Assembly (NCBI RefSeq): GCF_024979255.1
Contig: NZ_JANLCN010000001.1
Span: forward strand, 372,001 to 436,000
From: Herbiconiux moechotypicola
GTDB lineage: Bacteria > Actinomycetota > Actinomycetes > Actinomycetales > Microbacteriaceae
DNA: 64,000 nt
Direction: 5' to 3'
Shown: positions 8,938 to 17,423 of the stretch, piece by piece
Layout of the letters: every line of letters begins with the position of its first letter
Numbering within the stretch: position 1 is the stretch's first letter
Notes under the pieces: generated by a model
Databases searched by the model: none
Told to the model about the DNA's origin: nothing
The model's input: only the letters and a program-made list of their open reading frames with translations
Translations under genes and position numbers: made by a program

Positions 8938-9539
8938 TGGCGCACACCCTCTACCTCGTGCGGCACGGCGAGCAGCTCGACGCCGAGCACGGCGTCGACG
9001 ACGGTCCGCTGTCGCCGCGGGGCCACCGCCAGGCCCGGCTCATCGCCGACCGGCTCGGCGGCGTGCCGTTCGACACCGTCTGGCATTCGCCGCTGCAGCG
9101 GGCCGAGCAGACGGCGCAGATCATGTCGTCGCACCTGCCCGCCCTCGACCCGCGCCCGAGCGCGCTCCTGTTCGACTGCGTGCCCACCGGCTACTCGCCG
9201 CAGATGCCGCATACCATGGAGCCGTTCTTCAACTCGGTCACCGAGGAGGAGGTCGAGGCGGGGCGCGCCCAGATGGCGGATGCGGTGGCCGAGTTCCTCA
9301 CGCCGGCCCGCTCGGCGAGCCACGAGCTGCTCATCACGCACAACTCGGTCATCGCCTGGTTCGTGCGCGAGGCGATGGATGCGCCGGAGTGGCGCTGGGT
9401 GGGCCTCAACCAGGCGCACTGCGGGCTCACCATCATCCGCTTCAAGGCCGGGCGCCTGCCCGAACTCGTGGCGCACAACGACCTCGGCCACCTGCCGGTC
9501 GAGCTGCGCACCGGCGTCAACGACCCTCAGCCCTACTGA
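8937..9539 (+). CDS. Histidine phosphatase (phosphoglycerate-mutase-like) family protein
   Basis: A 200-residue member of histidine phosphatase branch 1. The catalytic RHG is seen in LYLVRHGEQ (about residues 5-13), the second catalytic His in LLITHNSVIAWF, and the phosphate-pocket arginine in WHSPLQRAEQTA. The ATG at 8937 overlaps the M16 peptidase stop (TGATG), so it is read as the second gene of that operon, though the frame is open much further upstream. The long insert around PTGYSPQMPHTMEPF is not diagnostic of any one substrate; a cytoplasmic small-molecule phosphatase is the safest call. Confidence 0.88.
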   Translation: MAHTLYLVRHGEQLDAEHGVDDGPLSPRGHRQARLIADRLGGVPFDTVWHSPLQRAEQTAQIMSSHLPALDPRPSALLFDCVPTGYSPQMPHTMEPFFNSVTEEEVEAGRAQMADAVAEFLTPARSASHELLITHNSVIAWFVREAMDAPEWRWVGLNQAHCGLTIIRFKAGRLPELVAHNDLGHLPVELRTGVNDPQPY

Positions 9540-9550
9540 CAGCGCGCAGG

Positions 9551-9556
9551 TAGGGT
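9551..9556 (+). promoter_or_regulatory. Leaderless -10 element of the TIR-like gene
   Basis: TAGGGT ends 6 bases before the ATG at 9563, predicting a leaderless transcript independent of the upstream phosphatase gene, which ended only 11 bases earlier. No clear -35 box. Confidence 0.5.
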
Positions 9557-9562
9557 CGACGC

Positions 9563-10507
9563 ATGACGATCATCTCGTTCCGTGTGCAGGGTGTGCGCCT
9601 CAATCCGGGGTTCGTCGCTGACGCTGAGAGCACAGCTCGACCGTTCGCCGTCGCGTGGGCGCAATCGGTGATCGACGACTCCCTCGCGAACACCCCTGAG
9701 GACGATCCGCTTGCAGCCGGGTACCGGCAGTCATGGGCCGACTTGATCGACTCGGGCCGAATCGTCCGATGGTCGACATGGCGGACTCGTCAGCGAAATG
9801 GTGTCGAGCGCACCACGGAATTCGACGCTCGATTGCGTGACCCTGACCGTCGCGAGCTCGCCGATTGCGATGCGTACTCGCTCGTGCTCAATTGTGGGAA
9901 TGGTGACCTCACCCGGTCCATTCCCGTCACAGTGCGATTCACCAGCAGCATCGGTGCGCCGGATTGTCTGGTCGAGATCGACGCGCCTGCCGAGCAGATC
10001 GATTTGCTCACCGAAGCGGTGACAGAGTTGCTGACGCGTTACATCGACCCCGCTCTCGTGGCTACCGATTCAGCGTTCAAAGTGTTCGTGGGCCACGGTG
10101 CAGACCCGCAGTGGAAGTATCTTGTGCGCGCACTGGATTCTCAGGACGGCGTGCGAGCAGAGGCCTTCGAGTCTGATCAGAGGGCCGGATATCACACCCT
10201 TGTCGTGGTCGACAAGATGATCCGCTCGAGTGTTGTCGCGGTGGTCGTTCTCACCGGGGAGGACGAGATGCCTGATGGGTCGCGTCGTGCTCGTGAGAAC
10301 GTGATCCATGAGCTTGGCTACTGCCAGGGAGTGCTCGGTATTGAGAACGTCATCGTGCTCCTCGAGAACGGGGTGAGCGAACCATCGAACATCCTGGGTC
10401 TCACGCAGATCAGGTTCACTCGTGGCGCACTGATCGATGTGGAGGCCGACGTGATTCAGGCTCTGGGGCTGCGTCGAAAGGCCCACGAGTTCGCACAGGC
10501 TCGTTGA
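9563..10507 (+). CDS. TIR-like (predicted nucleotide-binding, CAP12/PCTIR-type) protein with unknown N-terminal domain
   Basis: 314 residues in two parts. Residues 173-305 look like the TIR-like domain of PF10137: the first strand FKVFVGHGADPQ, a hydrophobic strand VVAVVVLTGEDE (about 224-235), and the hallmark RARENVIHELGYCQG (242-256) with Glu250 in the position expected for the NAD-hydrolysing glutamate. Residues 1-165 match nothing I recognise and are predicted soluble (no membrane segment). Family members include effectors of anti-phage systems such as CBASS and Pycsar, where the domain destroys NAD+; no cyclase or sensor gene is next to this one. Its GC content is visibly lower than its neighbours, suggesting recent acquisition. 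Function inferred, not shown. Confidence 0.7.
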   Translation: MTIISFRVQGVRLNPGFVADAESTARPFAVAWAQSVIDDSLANTPEDDPLAAGYRQSWADLIDSGRIVRWSTWRTRQRNGVERTTEFDARLRDPDRRELADCDAYSLVLNCGNGDLTRSIPVTVRFTSSIGAPDCLVEIDAPAEQIDLLTEAVTELLTRYIDPALVATDSAFKVFVGHGADPQWKYLVRALDSQDGVRAEAFESDQRAGYHTLVVVDKMIRSSVVAVVVLTGEDEMPDGSRRARENVIHELGYCQGVLGIENVIVLLENGVSEPSNILGLTQIRFTRGALIDVEADVIQALGLRRKAHEFAQAR

Positions 10508-10520
10508 CTACTCACGCGCG

Positions 10521-10991
10521 TCAGATCGGCTTGCGGTACCAGCGGGTGGCGTTCGGGTTGGTGTTGTAGGGCTCGGTGGGGAGGTATCCCAGGCGCGCGT
10601 AGAGACGGCGGGCCGACTCGAGGGTGTGGTGGGTGTCGAGCACCAGTTCGGTCGCGCCGAGTGCGCGCGCTTCGGACTCGAGCTCGGTCAGCAGGAGCGT
10701 CGCGCCACCCGATCCGCGGGCGGCCGGGTCGGTCCAGACGTGCTTGACCTCGTAGCGCACGGCGCCCTCGGCGGGTGAGGGCAGCATCCGGATGCCTCCG
10801 CAGCCGACGGCGCGGCCCTCGTCGTCTTCAAGGAGGAGGAAGACGCCGGCGGGCGGCACGAAGGCGGCGGGGTCGGGATAGGTGACGGTGTAGCCGCCGG
10901 CGACCGGAAACGCGCTCGCGCGGTACTCGAAGTAGTCGCGCAGGAGTGCGTGGGCGGCGGGCTCGGAGGGGTCGGCTCGGCGGGTGCGCAT
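10521..10991 (-). CDS. GNAT-family N-acetyltransferase
   Basis: A 156-residue acetyl-CoA-dependent acetyltransferase. The acetyl-CoA loop (R/Q-x-x-G-x-G/A) is seen as AARGSGGATLLL (about residues 93-104), after the strand YEVKHVWTDP. The C-terminal YARLGY turn is typical of the fold. It is transcribed alone and converges on the TIR-like gene with a 13-base gap. The start at 10991 is supported by a leaderless promoter. The substrate cannot be told; many such proteins modify amines or amino acids. Confidence 0.85.
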   Translation of the reverse strand: MRTRRADPSEPAAHALLRDYFEYRASAFPVAGGYTVTYPDPAAFVPPAGVFLLLEDDEGRAVGCGGIRMLPSPAEGAVRYEVKHVWTDPAARGSGGATLLLTELESEARALGATELVLDTHHTLESARRLYARLGYLPTEPYNTNPNATRWYRKPI

Positions 10992-10997
10992 GGTTCG

Positions 10998-11003
10998 AGC
11001 CTA
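10998..11003 (-). promoter_or_regulatory. Leaderless -10 element of the GNAT gene
   Basis: On the minus strand TAGGCT (plus-strand AGCCTA) ends 6 bases before the ATG at 10991. Confidence 0.55.
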
Positions 11004-11070
11004 GGCGCAGGCCGATGCGCGGACGACGCCGAGCGGGATGCGCGACGTCGGTCGTGTGCGACGCTGCCGG

Positions 11071-11076
11071 TAGATT
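11071..11076 (+). promoter_or_regulatory. Leaderless -10 element of dapB
   Basis: TAGATT ends 7 bases before the ATG at 11084. The GGAGGG between them could also act as a ribosome site, but it is too close to the ATG to be well placed. Confidence 0.55.
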
Positions 11077-11083
11077 GGAGGGC

Positions 11084-11935
11084 ATGACAACCACGCTCGC
11101 CATCGTCGGCGCGACAGGGAAGATGGGCCGGCTGTTCGGCGAGATCGCGGAGGCCTCGGCGGAGTACGAGGTGGTGTCCCGCCTCGATTCGCGGAGCGCG
11201 CTCGACGAGATGCTCGGTGCCGACGTGGTGGTCGACGTGAGTGTGCCCGGCGTCACGCAGTCGGTGGTGGAGTTCGCCGTGCAGCACGGCAAGCAGGTGC
11301 TCGTGGGCACCTCGGGCTGGTCGGCCGACAGGCTGGCGGGGCTGCGTCGCGCTCTCGGAGACCCGCCGTCGTCGGGTGTCGTGGTGATCCCGAACTTCTC
11401 CCTCGGGTCGGTGCTCGCCACCTCGTTCGCCGCGATGGCGGCCCGCTTCTACGACTCGATCGAGGTGATCGAGGCGCACGCGGCCACGAAGGTCGACTCG
11501 CCGTCGGGCACTGCGGTGCGCACCGCCGAGCTCATGCAGGCCGCGCGGGCGGCCCGAGGCCCGGTGTCGGCGCCCCACAGCGATCAGCGGGCGCGCGGGC
11601 AGCAGGTGGCGAGCATCCCGGTGCACAGCCTGCGCCTGGCGGGCATCGTGGCGAAGCAGGACGTGGTGTTCGGCGGCACGGGGGAGGTGCTCACGATCAC
11701 GCACGAGACCATCTCGCCGTCCGCGTACGCGGCGGGCATCCGGGTGGCGCTGGCCGCGGCGCGCACCGCGCGCGGTCTGGTGGTGGGGCTGGATGCGCTG
11801 CTCGACCTCGACGGAACGGGGGCCTCCGGAGGCGGTGCTGGTGCCGGTGGCGGCAGTGGCTCGGCGGCGCAGAGCGCACCCGAGCCCGAGAACGTCTCCG
11901 GCCAGGCGGCCACCGCCACGAGTGTGACGTCGTGA
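11084..11935 (+). CDS. dapB: 4-hydroxy-tetrahydrodipicolinate reductase
   Basis: A 283-residue NAD(P)H-dependent reductase of the lysine/diaminopimelate pathway, needed for peptidoglycan. The Rossmann loop is AIVGATGKMGRL (residues 6-17) and the signature is HAATKVDSPSGTA (132-144), with His132 and Lys136 in place. The second His usual in the HH pair is Ala133 here. After about residue 245 there is an extra tail rich in Gly, Ala and Ser, not part of the normal enzyme. The start at 11084 gives the expected N-terminus. A GTGA overlap links it to the following TPR protein gene. Confidence 0.95.
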   Translation: MTTTLAIVGATGKMGRLFGEIAEASAEYEVVSRLDSRSALDEMLGADVVVDVSVPGVTQSVVEFAVQHGKQVLVGTSGWSADRLAGLRRALGDPPSSGVVVIPNFSLGSVLATSFAAMAARFYDSIEVIEAHAATKVDSPSGTAVRTAELMQAARAARGPVSAPHSDQRARGQQVASIPVHSLRLAGIVAKQDVVFGGTGEVLTITHETISPSAYAAGIRVALAAARTARGLVVGLDALLDLDGTGASGGGAGAGGGSGSAAQSAPEPENVSGQAATATSVTS

Positions 11936-12387
11936 AAGGGCGCGCCGCCGCGATCCTCATGGCGGTGCTGCTCACCGTCTACCTCGTGCTGATGGGTCAG
12001 CGTGCCGTGATGTTCGTGCTCACGGGCGAGCCCGTCGCGGTGCTCATCGGGGTGTTCCTCATCGCTCTGCCGATCGTGGGTGCCTGGGCGCTCATCCGGG
12101 AACTGATGTTCGGGGTGCGGACCCAGCAGCTGGTGCGGCAGCTCGAGTCCGAAGACGAACTGCCCGTCGACGACCTGCCGAAGCGCCCGAGCGGCCGCCC
12201 CGAGCGCGCCGCCGCCGATGCCGACTTCGAGACCTACCGCGAGGCGGTCGAGGCCGACGACACCGATTGGCGCGCCTGGTTCCGGCTCGGCCTCGCCTAC
12301 GACGCCTCGGGCGACCGCCGTCGCGCCCGCGCCGCCCTCCGCACCGCCATCGGCCTCGAGCGCACCGCGCGCCGCGCCGCCGCGTAG
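11932..12387 (+). CDS. Small membrane protein with C-terminal TPR-like segment
   Basis: A 151-residue protein translated from a GTG overlapping the dapB stop. Two transmembrane helices lie at about residues 5-21 and 34-58 (ending WALIRELMFG). The cytoplasmic remainder has an acidic linker and one to one-and-a-half tetratricopeptide-like helices: WRAWFRLGLAYDASGDRRRA (about 116-135) is a good TPR consensus. A scaffolding role is possible. It is a conserved-looking companion of dapB but has no assignable function. Confidence 0.8.
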   Translation: MKGRAAAILMAVLLTVYLVLMGQRAVMFVLTGEPVAVLIGVFLIALPIVGAWALIRELMFGVRTQQLVRQLESEDELPVDDLPKRPSGRPERAAADADFETYREAVEADDTDWRAWFRLGLAYDASGDRRRARAALRTAIGLERTARRAAA

Positions 12388-12440
12388 CCTGCGCTGCGGG
12401 CCCCTCCTTCGAGGGGTAGGCGAAACGACCTCGGGCAGGT

Positions 12441-12446
12441 TATCGT
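12441..12446 (+). promoter_or_regulatory. Possible -10 element of the large repeat protein gene
   Basis: TATCGT is the best -10 match in the 127-base gap. It would give a leader of roughly 60 bases ending in the ribosome site AGAGGAAG just before the ATG at 12515. Weak -35. Confidence 0.3.
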
Positions 12447-12514
12447 CATCTGTCGCATAGAAAGTTCACATCTGGGCGACGAGTCCCGTCGTCACACGTG
12501 CCCAGAGGAAGTTC

Positions 12515-15500
12515 ATGCGCCGTAGTCCCGCGGTCATCGCCGCCATCGCCGGGGTGGTGGTCGCCCTCCTGTTCGGCTCGGGCGTTCCGGCCGTCGCCGT
12601 TCCCGCAGTCGGCGCGCCCACCCCCTCCGTGACCGCCGCGGCGGCGAAGGGCACCGCGACCGTCTCCGGGACGGTGCGGCAGACCACTCCCAACGGGCTG
12701 GCTGCTGTCGACACGCCGTCGGTGAAGGCCTTCGATGCGCGCGGCGTCGAGGTGGGCGGTGTCGACGGAGAGGGCGACGGCAGCTTCGTTCTGTCAGGGC
12801 TCCCGGCAGGACCCGTGACGCTGTTCTTCCAGGCGTCGGAGGACTTCGGCCTGCTCTCGCAGTGGTGGAGCGGCCGGTCGAGCCGTGAGACCGCCGACGT
12901 CATCCCGTTGGCGGCCGGATCCACCCGCTCCGGGCTCGATGTCGTGCTGCAGCCGAAGGCTTCCGTCTCGGGCGTGGTCCGGGGTGCCCCCGCGGCGCGC
13001 GCCGGATCGACCCCCGGCGCTCCCGGGCCGCTCGCCGGCATCTCGGTCAGCCTCACCGTCGCCGGTCGGGTGACCGCTCAGACATCGACCGACAGCACCG
13101 GCCGATACGGTTTCGCGGGGCTCTACGAGGGCGAGTACGGTGTCGGCTTCGAATCACCGGAGGGACTCTACTTCGCGGCGGGTCTGACCGATGCGGTCGA
13201 GCTCTCCACCGGTGAGCAGCGCACCGGGGCCGACGTCGTGCTCGAACGCGCCGCGCAGCTCGCCGGCGTCGTGACCGGAGGATCTCCTGCGCGGGCCGCA
13301 GCGGAGGTGTCGGTGCGTGTGGTCGACCTCGCCGGTGAGCAGGCAGGCGACGCGGTCACCGACTCCCGTGGTCGATACACCGTCGGGGGTCTTCGGGCGG
13401 GGGAGTACCGGGTGGTGTACGGGGAGAGCTGGGACGAGGCGCCCGCCTTCGTCGCGCTCACCTCGCCCGTCACGGTGGCAGGAGCATCGGTCACCACACG
13501 AGACGTCCGCCTGGTCAAGACGGGTTCGGTCTCGGGGCGGGTGCGATCGCAGGATGGAGCGCCTGCCGAATCGGTGACCGTCAGGGCCTACGACTCCGCG
13601 GGTGTCGCCAGCGAACGGTACACCACGACCGACGAGACCGGCAGCTACACGCTGGCCGGGTTGGTGCCGGGTTCGTATCGCCTGTCGTTCAGCGGTTCGG
13701 GCTACCTGCCCCAGTGGTTCAAGGGCGCCGCATCGCTCGACACCGCCACACCCGTCACCGTCGGTGAGGGGTCGGCTCTCACCGGCAAAGACGTGACGCT
13801 CTCCCGCGGCGCCTCCGTGTCGGGGACGGTGCGCCGCGCCGACACCGAACCGGGCGGCCCCGTGACGAGTGAGGTCGAACTCTGGCGCGAGGGGGAGGCC
13901 TCGGCGGCGTATGCGGTCCTGACCCACGGTGAAGGTCAGTACACGCTCGCCGGGGTCACGCCCGGGACGTACCGCGTGCGGTTCCCGGTCTGGGACGCCG
14001 GTCACGTCGAGCAATGGTGGCGCGGATCCGCCGATCGCGCCGGGGCGACCAAGCTCGTGCTGGGTGCGTCCACCGTGGTCACCGGGGTGGACGCGGTTCT
14101 GCCGGTGCGGGCGGCAGTGACCGGAGTCGTGCGCTCGGCACCCGTGGCCGGCCGTGCTGCGGCACCGCTGGCGGGAGCGAGGGTCTCCGTGTACGACGAC
14201 ACGGACTCGCTGGTGACGTGGGCGACCACCGGGTCCGACGGCCGCTACTCGGTCTCGCCTCTGGCGCCGGGCGACTATCGCTTCGGCTTCAGCCACCCCG
14301 CGCACGTCGCGAGGTACTCGGGCGGGGGGCCGTCGCTGGCAGGCGCCGCCTCGGTGTCGATCGGGAGCTCGACGGGTTCGATCGCGGGCCCCGACGCCGT
14401 GCTCAGTCCCGCGGCATCCGTGTCGGGCACGGTGAAGGCGGGCTCGAAGGCTCTGGCCGAGGTAGGCGTCACCGTGATCGACGCCCGGGGAGACGAGGTG
14501 GCATGGGCCAGCACGGATGCGCGTGGGCACTACACCGTGGGCGGGCTCGCTGCGGGGAGCTACAAGGTGCACTTCTCGCTCGAGCGTGACTCGTGGCAGG
14601 TCTCGAGAGGCTACCTGACGCAGTGGTGGCCGCGCGCCGAGCGGGAGCAGACGGGCGGAGTGATCACGCTCGGTGCGGGGGAGAAGCGCGCGGGCATCGA
14701 TGCGGCGGCGGTCGTCGGGGGCGTGGTGTCGGGGGTCGTGCGGTCGCCGACCGGCGAGGCGACGAGGCTGGCATCCGTGTCCATCGCGCTCTCGGGCGAT
14801 GGACGTGCCCAGATCGATCGCGTCTTCACCGACGAGACGGGCGTCTACCACCTGACCGGACTCGCGCCCGGCGTCTACGACGTCTCGGTCACGACGGACA
14901 ACGGCCTGATGGAGGTCGAGCGGCGCGGACTCGCCCTGACAGCGGGCCAGACGATGAAAGGCGTGAGTTTCACGATCCCGTCCCGCGCGACCGGTTCGGT
15001 CTCGGGCGAGGTCGTCTCCTGGGGTGCATCGCACAAGCCCTTGGCCGCCGAGGTGTCGTTGTACGACGAGGCCGGGGTGCTCCGGGGTGCGACCACGGCG
15101 TGGAACGGCGCGTACAGATTGGACTTCGTCGAACCGGGGGTTTACACCCTCCGCTTCACCGCAGAGGGCGCGTACGCGCCGCAGTGGTACGGCGGAAAGC
15201 CCGACCTCGCTCGAGCCAACCGCATCACGGTGCGCGAGAATCAGGTGAGCACCGCGAAGACGGTCGTCATGCGTGCGGGCGCCCGCATCCAGGGCACCGT
15301 CCGCGGGGCCGGTGCTGGGCTCGCGGGCGTCCCGGTGGCGGCGTGGGACTCTGCCGGGGCGCTCGTGGCACAGACGAAAACCGATGCCCGCGGAGCCTAC
15401 AGCCTCGACAGGCTCGCCTCGGGCACGTATCGGGTGGGCGCGAATGTGGCAGGCACCGGAGGGATGTTCGTCGCATCACTCCCCGACTGGGCGCCCGTCT

Positions 15501-16465
15501 ATTCGGGGGGCGCCGGCTCGCTGGCCGGCGCGTCGCGCATCGGGCTCACGTCGGCCGGCACGGTGACGGGTCGCGATCTGACTCTGCCCACTGCAGCACA
15601 TCTCTCGGGCACGGTGAAGACCGCGACCGCCCCGGGTTTCCACCAGGCGCGCGTGGAGGTGCTGTCCGCATCCGGAGCCGTCGTCGCGACGCAGACGGTC
15701 GGGTCGCGCGGTGCCTACGCGTTCGACTCGCTCCGAGCGGGCACCTACCGTGTACGTGCGACGGTGCTCGACCCCGGCACGGGACGAGCTCCCGGCACCT
15801 CGGGGCCCGTCTCCGTGAGGGCGGGGCAGCGAGCGACCGGCAAGAACGTCGTGGTCGCCACGGGCGGGGCGATCAGCGGCAGGATCACCGATCCGGAAGG
15901 TGCTCCGCTCAGCGGGATCTGGGTGCTGGTGTGGAGGGGCGGGACGGACGGGAACGCGTCGGCTCCCGTGACGCGCACGCGCACGGGGCTGGATGGCAGC
16001 TATCACGTGCTCGGACTGGAAGCGGGGGAGTACTCGCTCGGATTCACGGACACCCCGACCGACGACGGAACTCTCCTCGGCGGGACCGCCTACCGCGACG
16101 AGTTCTATCCGAACCGGTACTCGCTGTCGACCGCCATCCCGATCAGTGTCGCCTCCGGAGCCGCGGTGAAGGGTCGCAACGTCGTCCTCACGCGGCTGCT
16201 CCCGGTGGCGTCGACGCCCAGTGTCAGCGGCACACCGCGGCCGGGAACGGTGCTCTCCGCGACAGCGGGCCGATGGGCGCCCGAGCCGGTGGCGCTCACG
16301 TATCGGTGGGCTCGCGACGGCGTCGCCATCCCGGGGGCCACGAAGCCGAGCTACCGGGTCGTGAGTGCTGACGTGGGTGCCGACCTGACGGTGACGGTCA
16401 CCGGAACGGCATCCGGCTACGGGCCCACGCCCCGCACCAGCGACGCCGTTCACGTGACGCGGTGA
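12515..16465 (+). CDS. Secreted 1316-residue protein with twelve carboxypeptidase-regulatory-like repeats
   Basis: A signal peptide occupies about residues 1-30 (basic MRRS, a hydrophobic core, then Ala/Val/Pro). The body is a chain of beta-sandwich modules of the carboxypeptidase regulatory / Cna B type, each ending in a motif such as GSYTLAGLVPGSYRLSF or GAYAFDSLRAGTYRVRA; I count twelve copies. QWW- or QWY-containing insertions alternate with them. The last 80 residues form a separate immunoglobulin-like module (LTYRWARDGVAIPG). There is no LPxTG sorting signal or C-terminal membrane anchor, so the protein is probably released or held non-covalently. A surface or adhesion role is inferred. 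Monocistronic, closed by a hairpin at 16472. Confidence 0.88.
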   Translation: MRRSPAVIAAIAGVVVALLFGSGVPAVAVPAVGAPTPSVTAAAAKGTATVSGTVRQTTPNGLAAVDTPSVKAFDARGVEVGGVDGEGDGSFVLSGLPAGPVTLFFQASEDFGLLSQWWSGRSSRETADVIPLAAGSTRSGLDVVLQPKASVSGVVRGAPAARAGSTPGAPGPLAGISVSLTVAGRVTAQTSTDSTGRYGFAGLYEGEYGVGFESPEGLYFAAGLTDAVELSTGEQRTGADVVLERAAQLAGVVTGGSPARAAAEVSVRVVDLAGEQAGDAVTDSRGRYTVGGLRAGEYRVVYGESWDEAPAFVALTSPVTVAGASVTTRDVRLVKTGSVSGRVRSQDGAPAESVTVRAYDSAGVASERYTTTDETGSYTLAGLVPGSYRLSFSGSGYLPQWFKGAASLDTATPVTVGEGSALTGKDVTLSRGASVSGTVRRADTEPGGPVTSEVELWREGEASAAYAVLTHGEGQYTLAGVTPGTYRVRFPVWDAGHVEQWWRGSADRAGATKLVLGASTVVTGVDAVLPVRAAVTGVVRSAPVAGRAAAPLAGARVSVYDDTDSLVTWATTGSDGRYSVSPLAPGDYRFGFSHPAHVARYSGGGPSLAGAASVSIGSSTGSIAGPDAVLSPAASVSGTVKAGSKALAEVGVTVIDARGDEVAWASTDARGHYTVGGLAAGSYKVHFSLERDSWQVSRGYLTQWWPRAEREQTGGVITLGAGEKRAGIDAAAVVGGVVSGVVRSPTGEATRLASVSIALSGDGRAQIDRVFTDETGVYHLTGLAPGVYDVSVTTDNGLMEVERRGLALTAGQTMKGVSFTIPSRATGSVSGEVVSWGASHKPLAAEVSLYDEAGVLRGATTAWNGAYRLDFVEPGVYTLRFTAEGAYAPQWYGGKPDLARANRITVRENQVSTAKTVVMRAGARIQGTVRGAGAGLAGVPVAAWDSAGALVAQTKTDARGAYSLDRLASGTYRVGANVAGTGGMFVASLPDWAPVYSGGAGSLAGASRIGLTSAGTVTGRDLTLPTAAHLSGTVKTATAPGFHQARVEVLSASGAVVATQTVGSRGAYAFDSLRAGTYRVRATVLDPGTGRAPGTSGPVSVRAGQRATGKNVVVATGGAISGRITDPEGAPLSGIWVLVWRGGTDGNASAPVTRTRTGLDGSYHVLGLEAGEYSLGFTDTPTDDGTLLGGTAYRDEFYPNRYSLSTAIPISVASGAAVKGRNVVLTRLLPVASTPSVSGTPRPGTVLSATAGRWAPEPVALTYRWARDGVAIPGATKPSYRVVSADVGADLTVTVTGTASGYGPTPRTSDAVHVTR
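12780..16100 (+). repeat. Twelve in-gene modules of about 85-110 codons
   Basis: Repeats at protein level within the large secreted protein. Each ends in a G-x-Y-x-(hydrophobic)-x-x-L-x-x-G-x-Y-x-(V/L) motif, for example GSFVLSGL, GRYGFAGL, GRYTVGGL, GSYTLAGL, GQYTLAGV, GRYSVSPL, GHYTVGGL, GVYHLTGL, GAYRLDFV, GAYSLDRL, GAYAFDSL and GSYHVLGL. The DNA has diverged, so this is an old expansion rather than a fresh tandem duplication. Boundaries are approximate. Confidence 0.75.
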
Positions 16466-16471
16466 CGGCCG

Positions 16472-16515
16472 ACCGGCGCTCGGGCTGAGCAGCGGTTTGG
16501 CCGAGCGGCGCCGGT
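16472..16515. terminator. Bidirectional terminator hairpin between converging genes
   Basis: ACCGGCGCTCGG (16472-16483) pairs with CCGAGC and GCCGGT on the right arm (16501-16515), about 12 bp with a 3-base bulge and a 17-base loop. It sits between the stops of the large repeat protein and the TIGR01777 gene and could serve both strands. Confidence 0.55.
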
Positions 16516-16517
16516 GG

Positions 16518-17423
16518 TCAGAGGGCGGCGAGGGCGGCGGTGACGGTCTCGTCGCGGAAGGTGAAGCCGTCGGCGGCGAGGAGTTGGCTCGAGACGTCCT
16601 GGTCGGAGAGGAGGAGGTCGCGGCCGGCGTCGGCCAGAGCCGCCTTGAGCGCCCAGGCCGGGGTGGGTAGCCAGAAGGGCCGATGCAGCTCCTCGGCGAA
16701 CTGGCGCACGACGACCGAGGCCGAGACCGGACGCGGTCCGACGAGGTTCACCGGCCCGGAGAGCTCGGAGTCGAGGGCGAGGTGACGGATGGCGGCGGCT
16801 TCGTCGTGCAGTCCGATCCAGGGCCAGATCTGGCGGCCGCTGCCGAGCGGACCGGCGAGGCCCGCCTTCGCGATGAGGCGCAGGGGTTTGAGGGCTCCGC
16901 CGCCGTCGCCGATCACGATGCCGGTGCGGATCGTGACGAGGCGGGTGGCGGCGGCCGCGGGTGCGGCGGCTCGCTCCCAGGCGTCGGCGACCCGCGCGAG
17001 GAACCCTGCGCCCACGGGGGCGGCCTCGGTGAGCAGCTCGCCCGGCCTGTCGCCGTAGAACCCGACCGCCGACCCGCTGACGAAGGCGGCCGGTGGATCG
17101 TCGCTGCGCAGGATCGCCTCGGCCAGAGTGGAGGTGGCGGCGATCCGCGACTGCAGGATCTCCTTCTTGTACGAAAAGGTCCACGGCAGACGCGAGATGG
17201 ATGCGCCCGAGAGATTCACCACGGCGTCGACGCCGTCGATGAGGCCGGGCTTCAGCCAGCGCGCCTCCGGGTCCCAAGTGCGCTCGGAGGGTGTGCGTGC
17301 GGGGCGGCGCACCAGCGCGATCGCCGTGTGGCCCGCATCCTGCAACTGACGGGTGAGCTCGGAGCCGATGAAGCCCGACGCCCCCGCGATGACGACCGTC
17401 TTGCTCGTGGCGTGCTCGCTCAT
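16518..17423 (-). CDS. TIGR01777-family NAD-dependent epimerase/dehydratase-like protein
   Basis: 301 residues. The N-terminal Rossmann motif is VIAGASGFIGSEL (about residues 10-22), followed by NLSGASI and the SSGSAVGFYGD-type active-site segment (here VSGSAVGFYGD). The C-terminal DUF1731-type tail includes the FRDETVTAALAAL end. Members are extended short-chain dehydrogenase relatives of unknown substrate. The ATG at 17423 is chosen because it overlaps the OsmC stop by 4 bases (ATGA); an open frame continues upstream but would be antisense to nothing useful. Second gene of a two-gene operon. Confidence 0.9.
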   Translation of the reverse strand: MSEHATSKTVVIAGASGFIGSELTRQLQDAGHTAIALVRRPARTPSERTWDPEARWLKPGLIDGVDAVVNLSGASISRLPWTFSYKKEILQSRIAATSTLAEAILRSDDPPAAFVSGSAVGFYGDRPGELLTEAAPVGAGFLARVADAWERAAAPAAAATRLVTIRTGIVIGDGGGALKPLRLIAKAGLAGPLGSGRQIWPWIGLHDEAAAIRHLALDSELSGPVNLVGPRPVSASVVVRQFAEELHRPFWLPTPAWALKAALADAGRDLLLSDQDVSSQLLAADGFTFRDETVTAALAAL

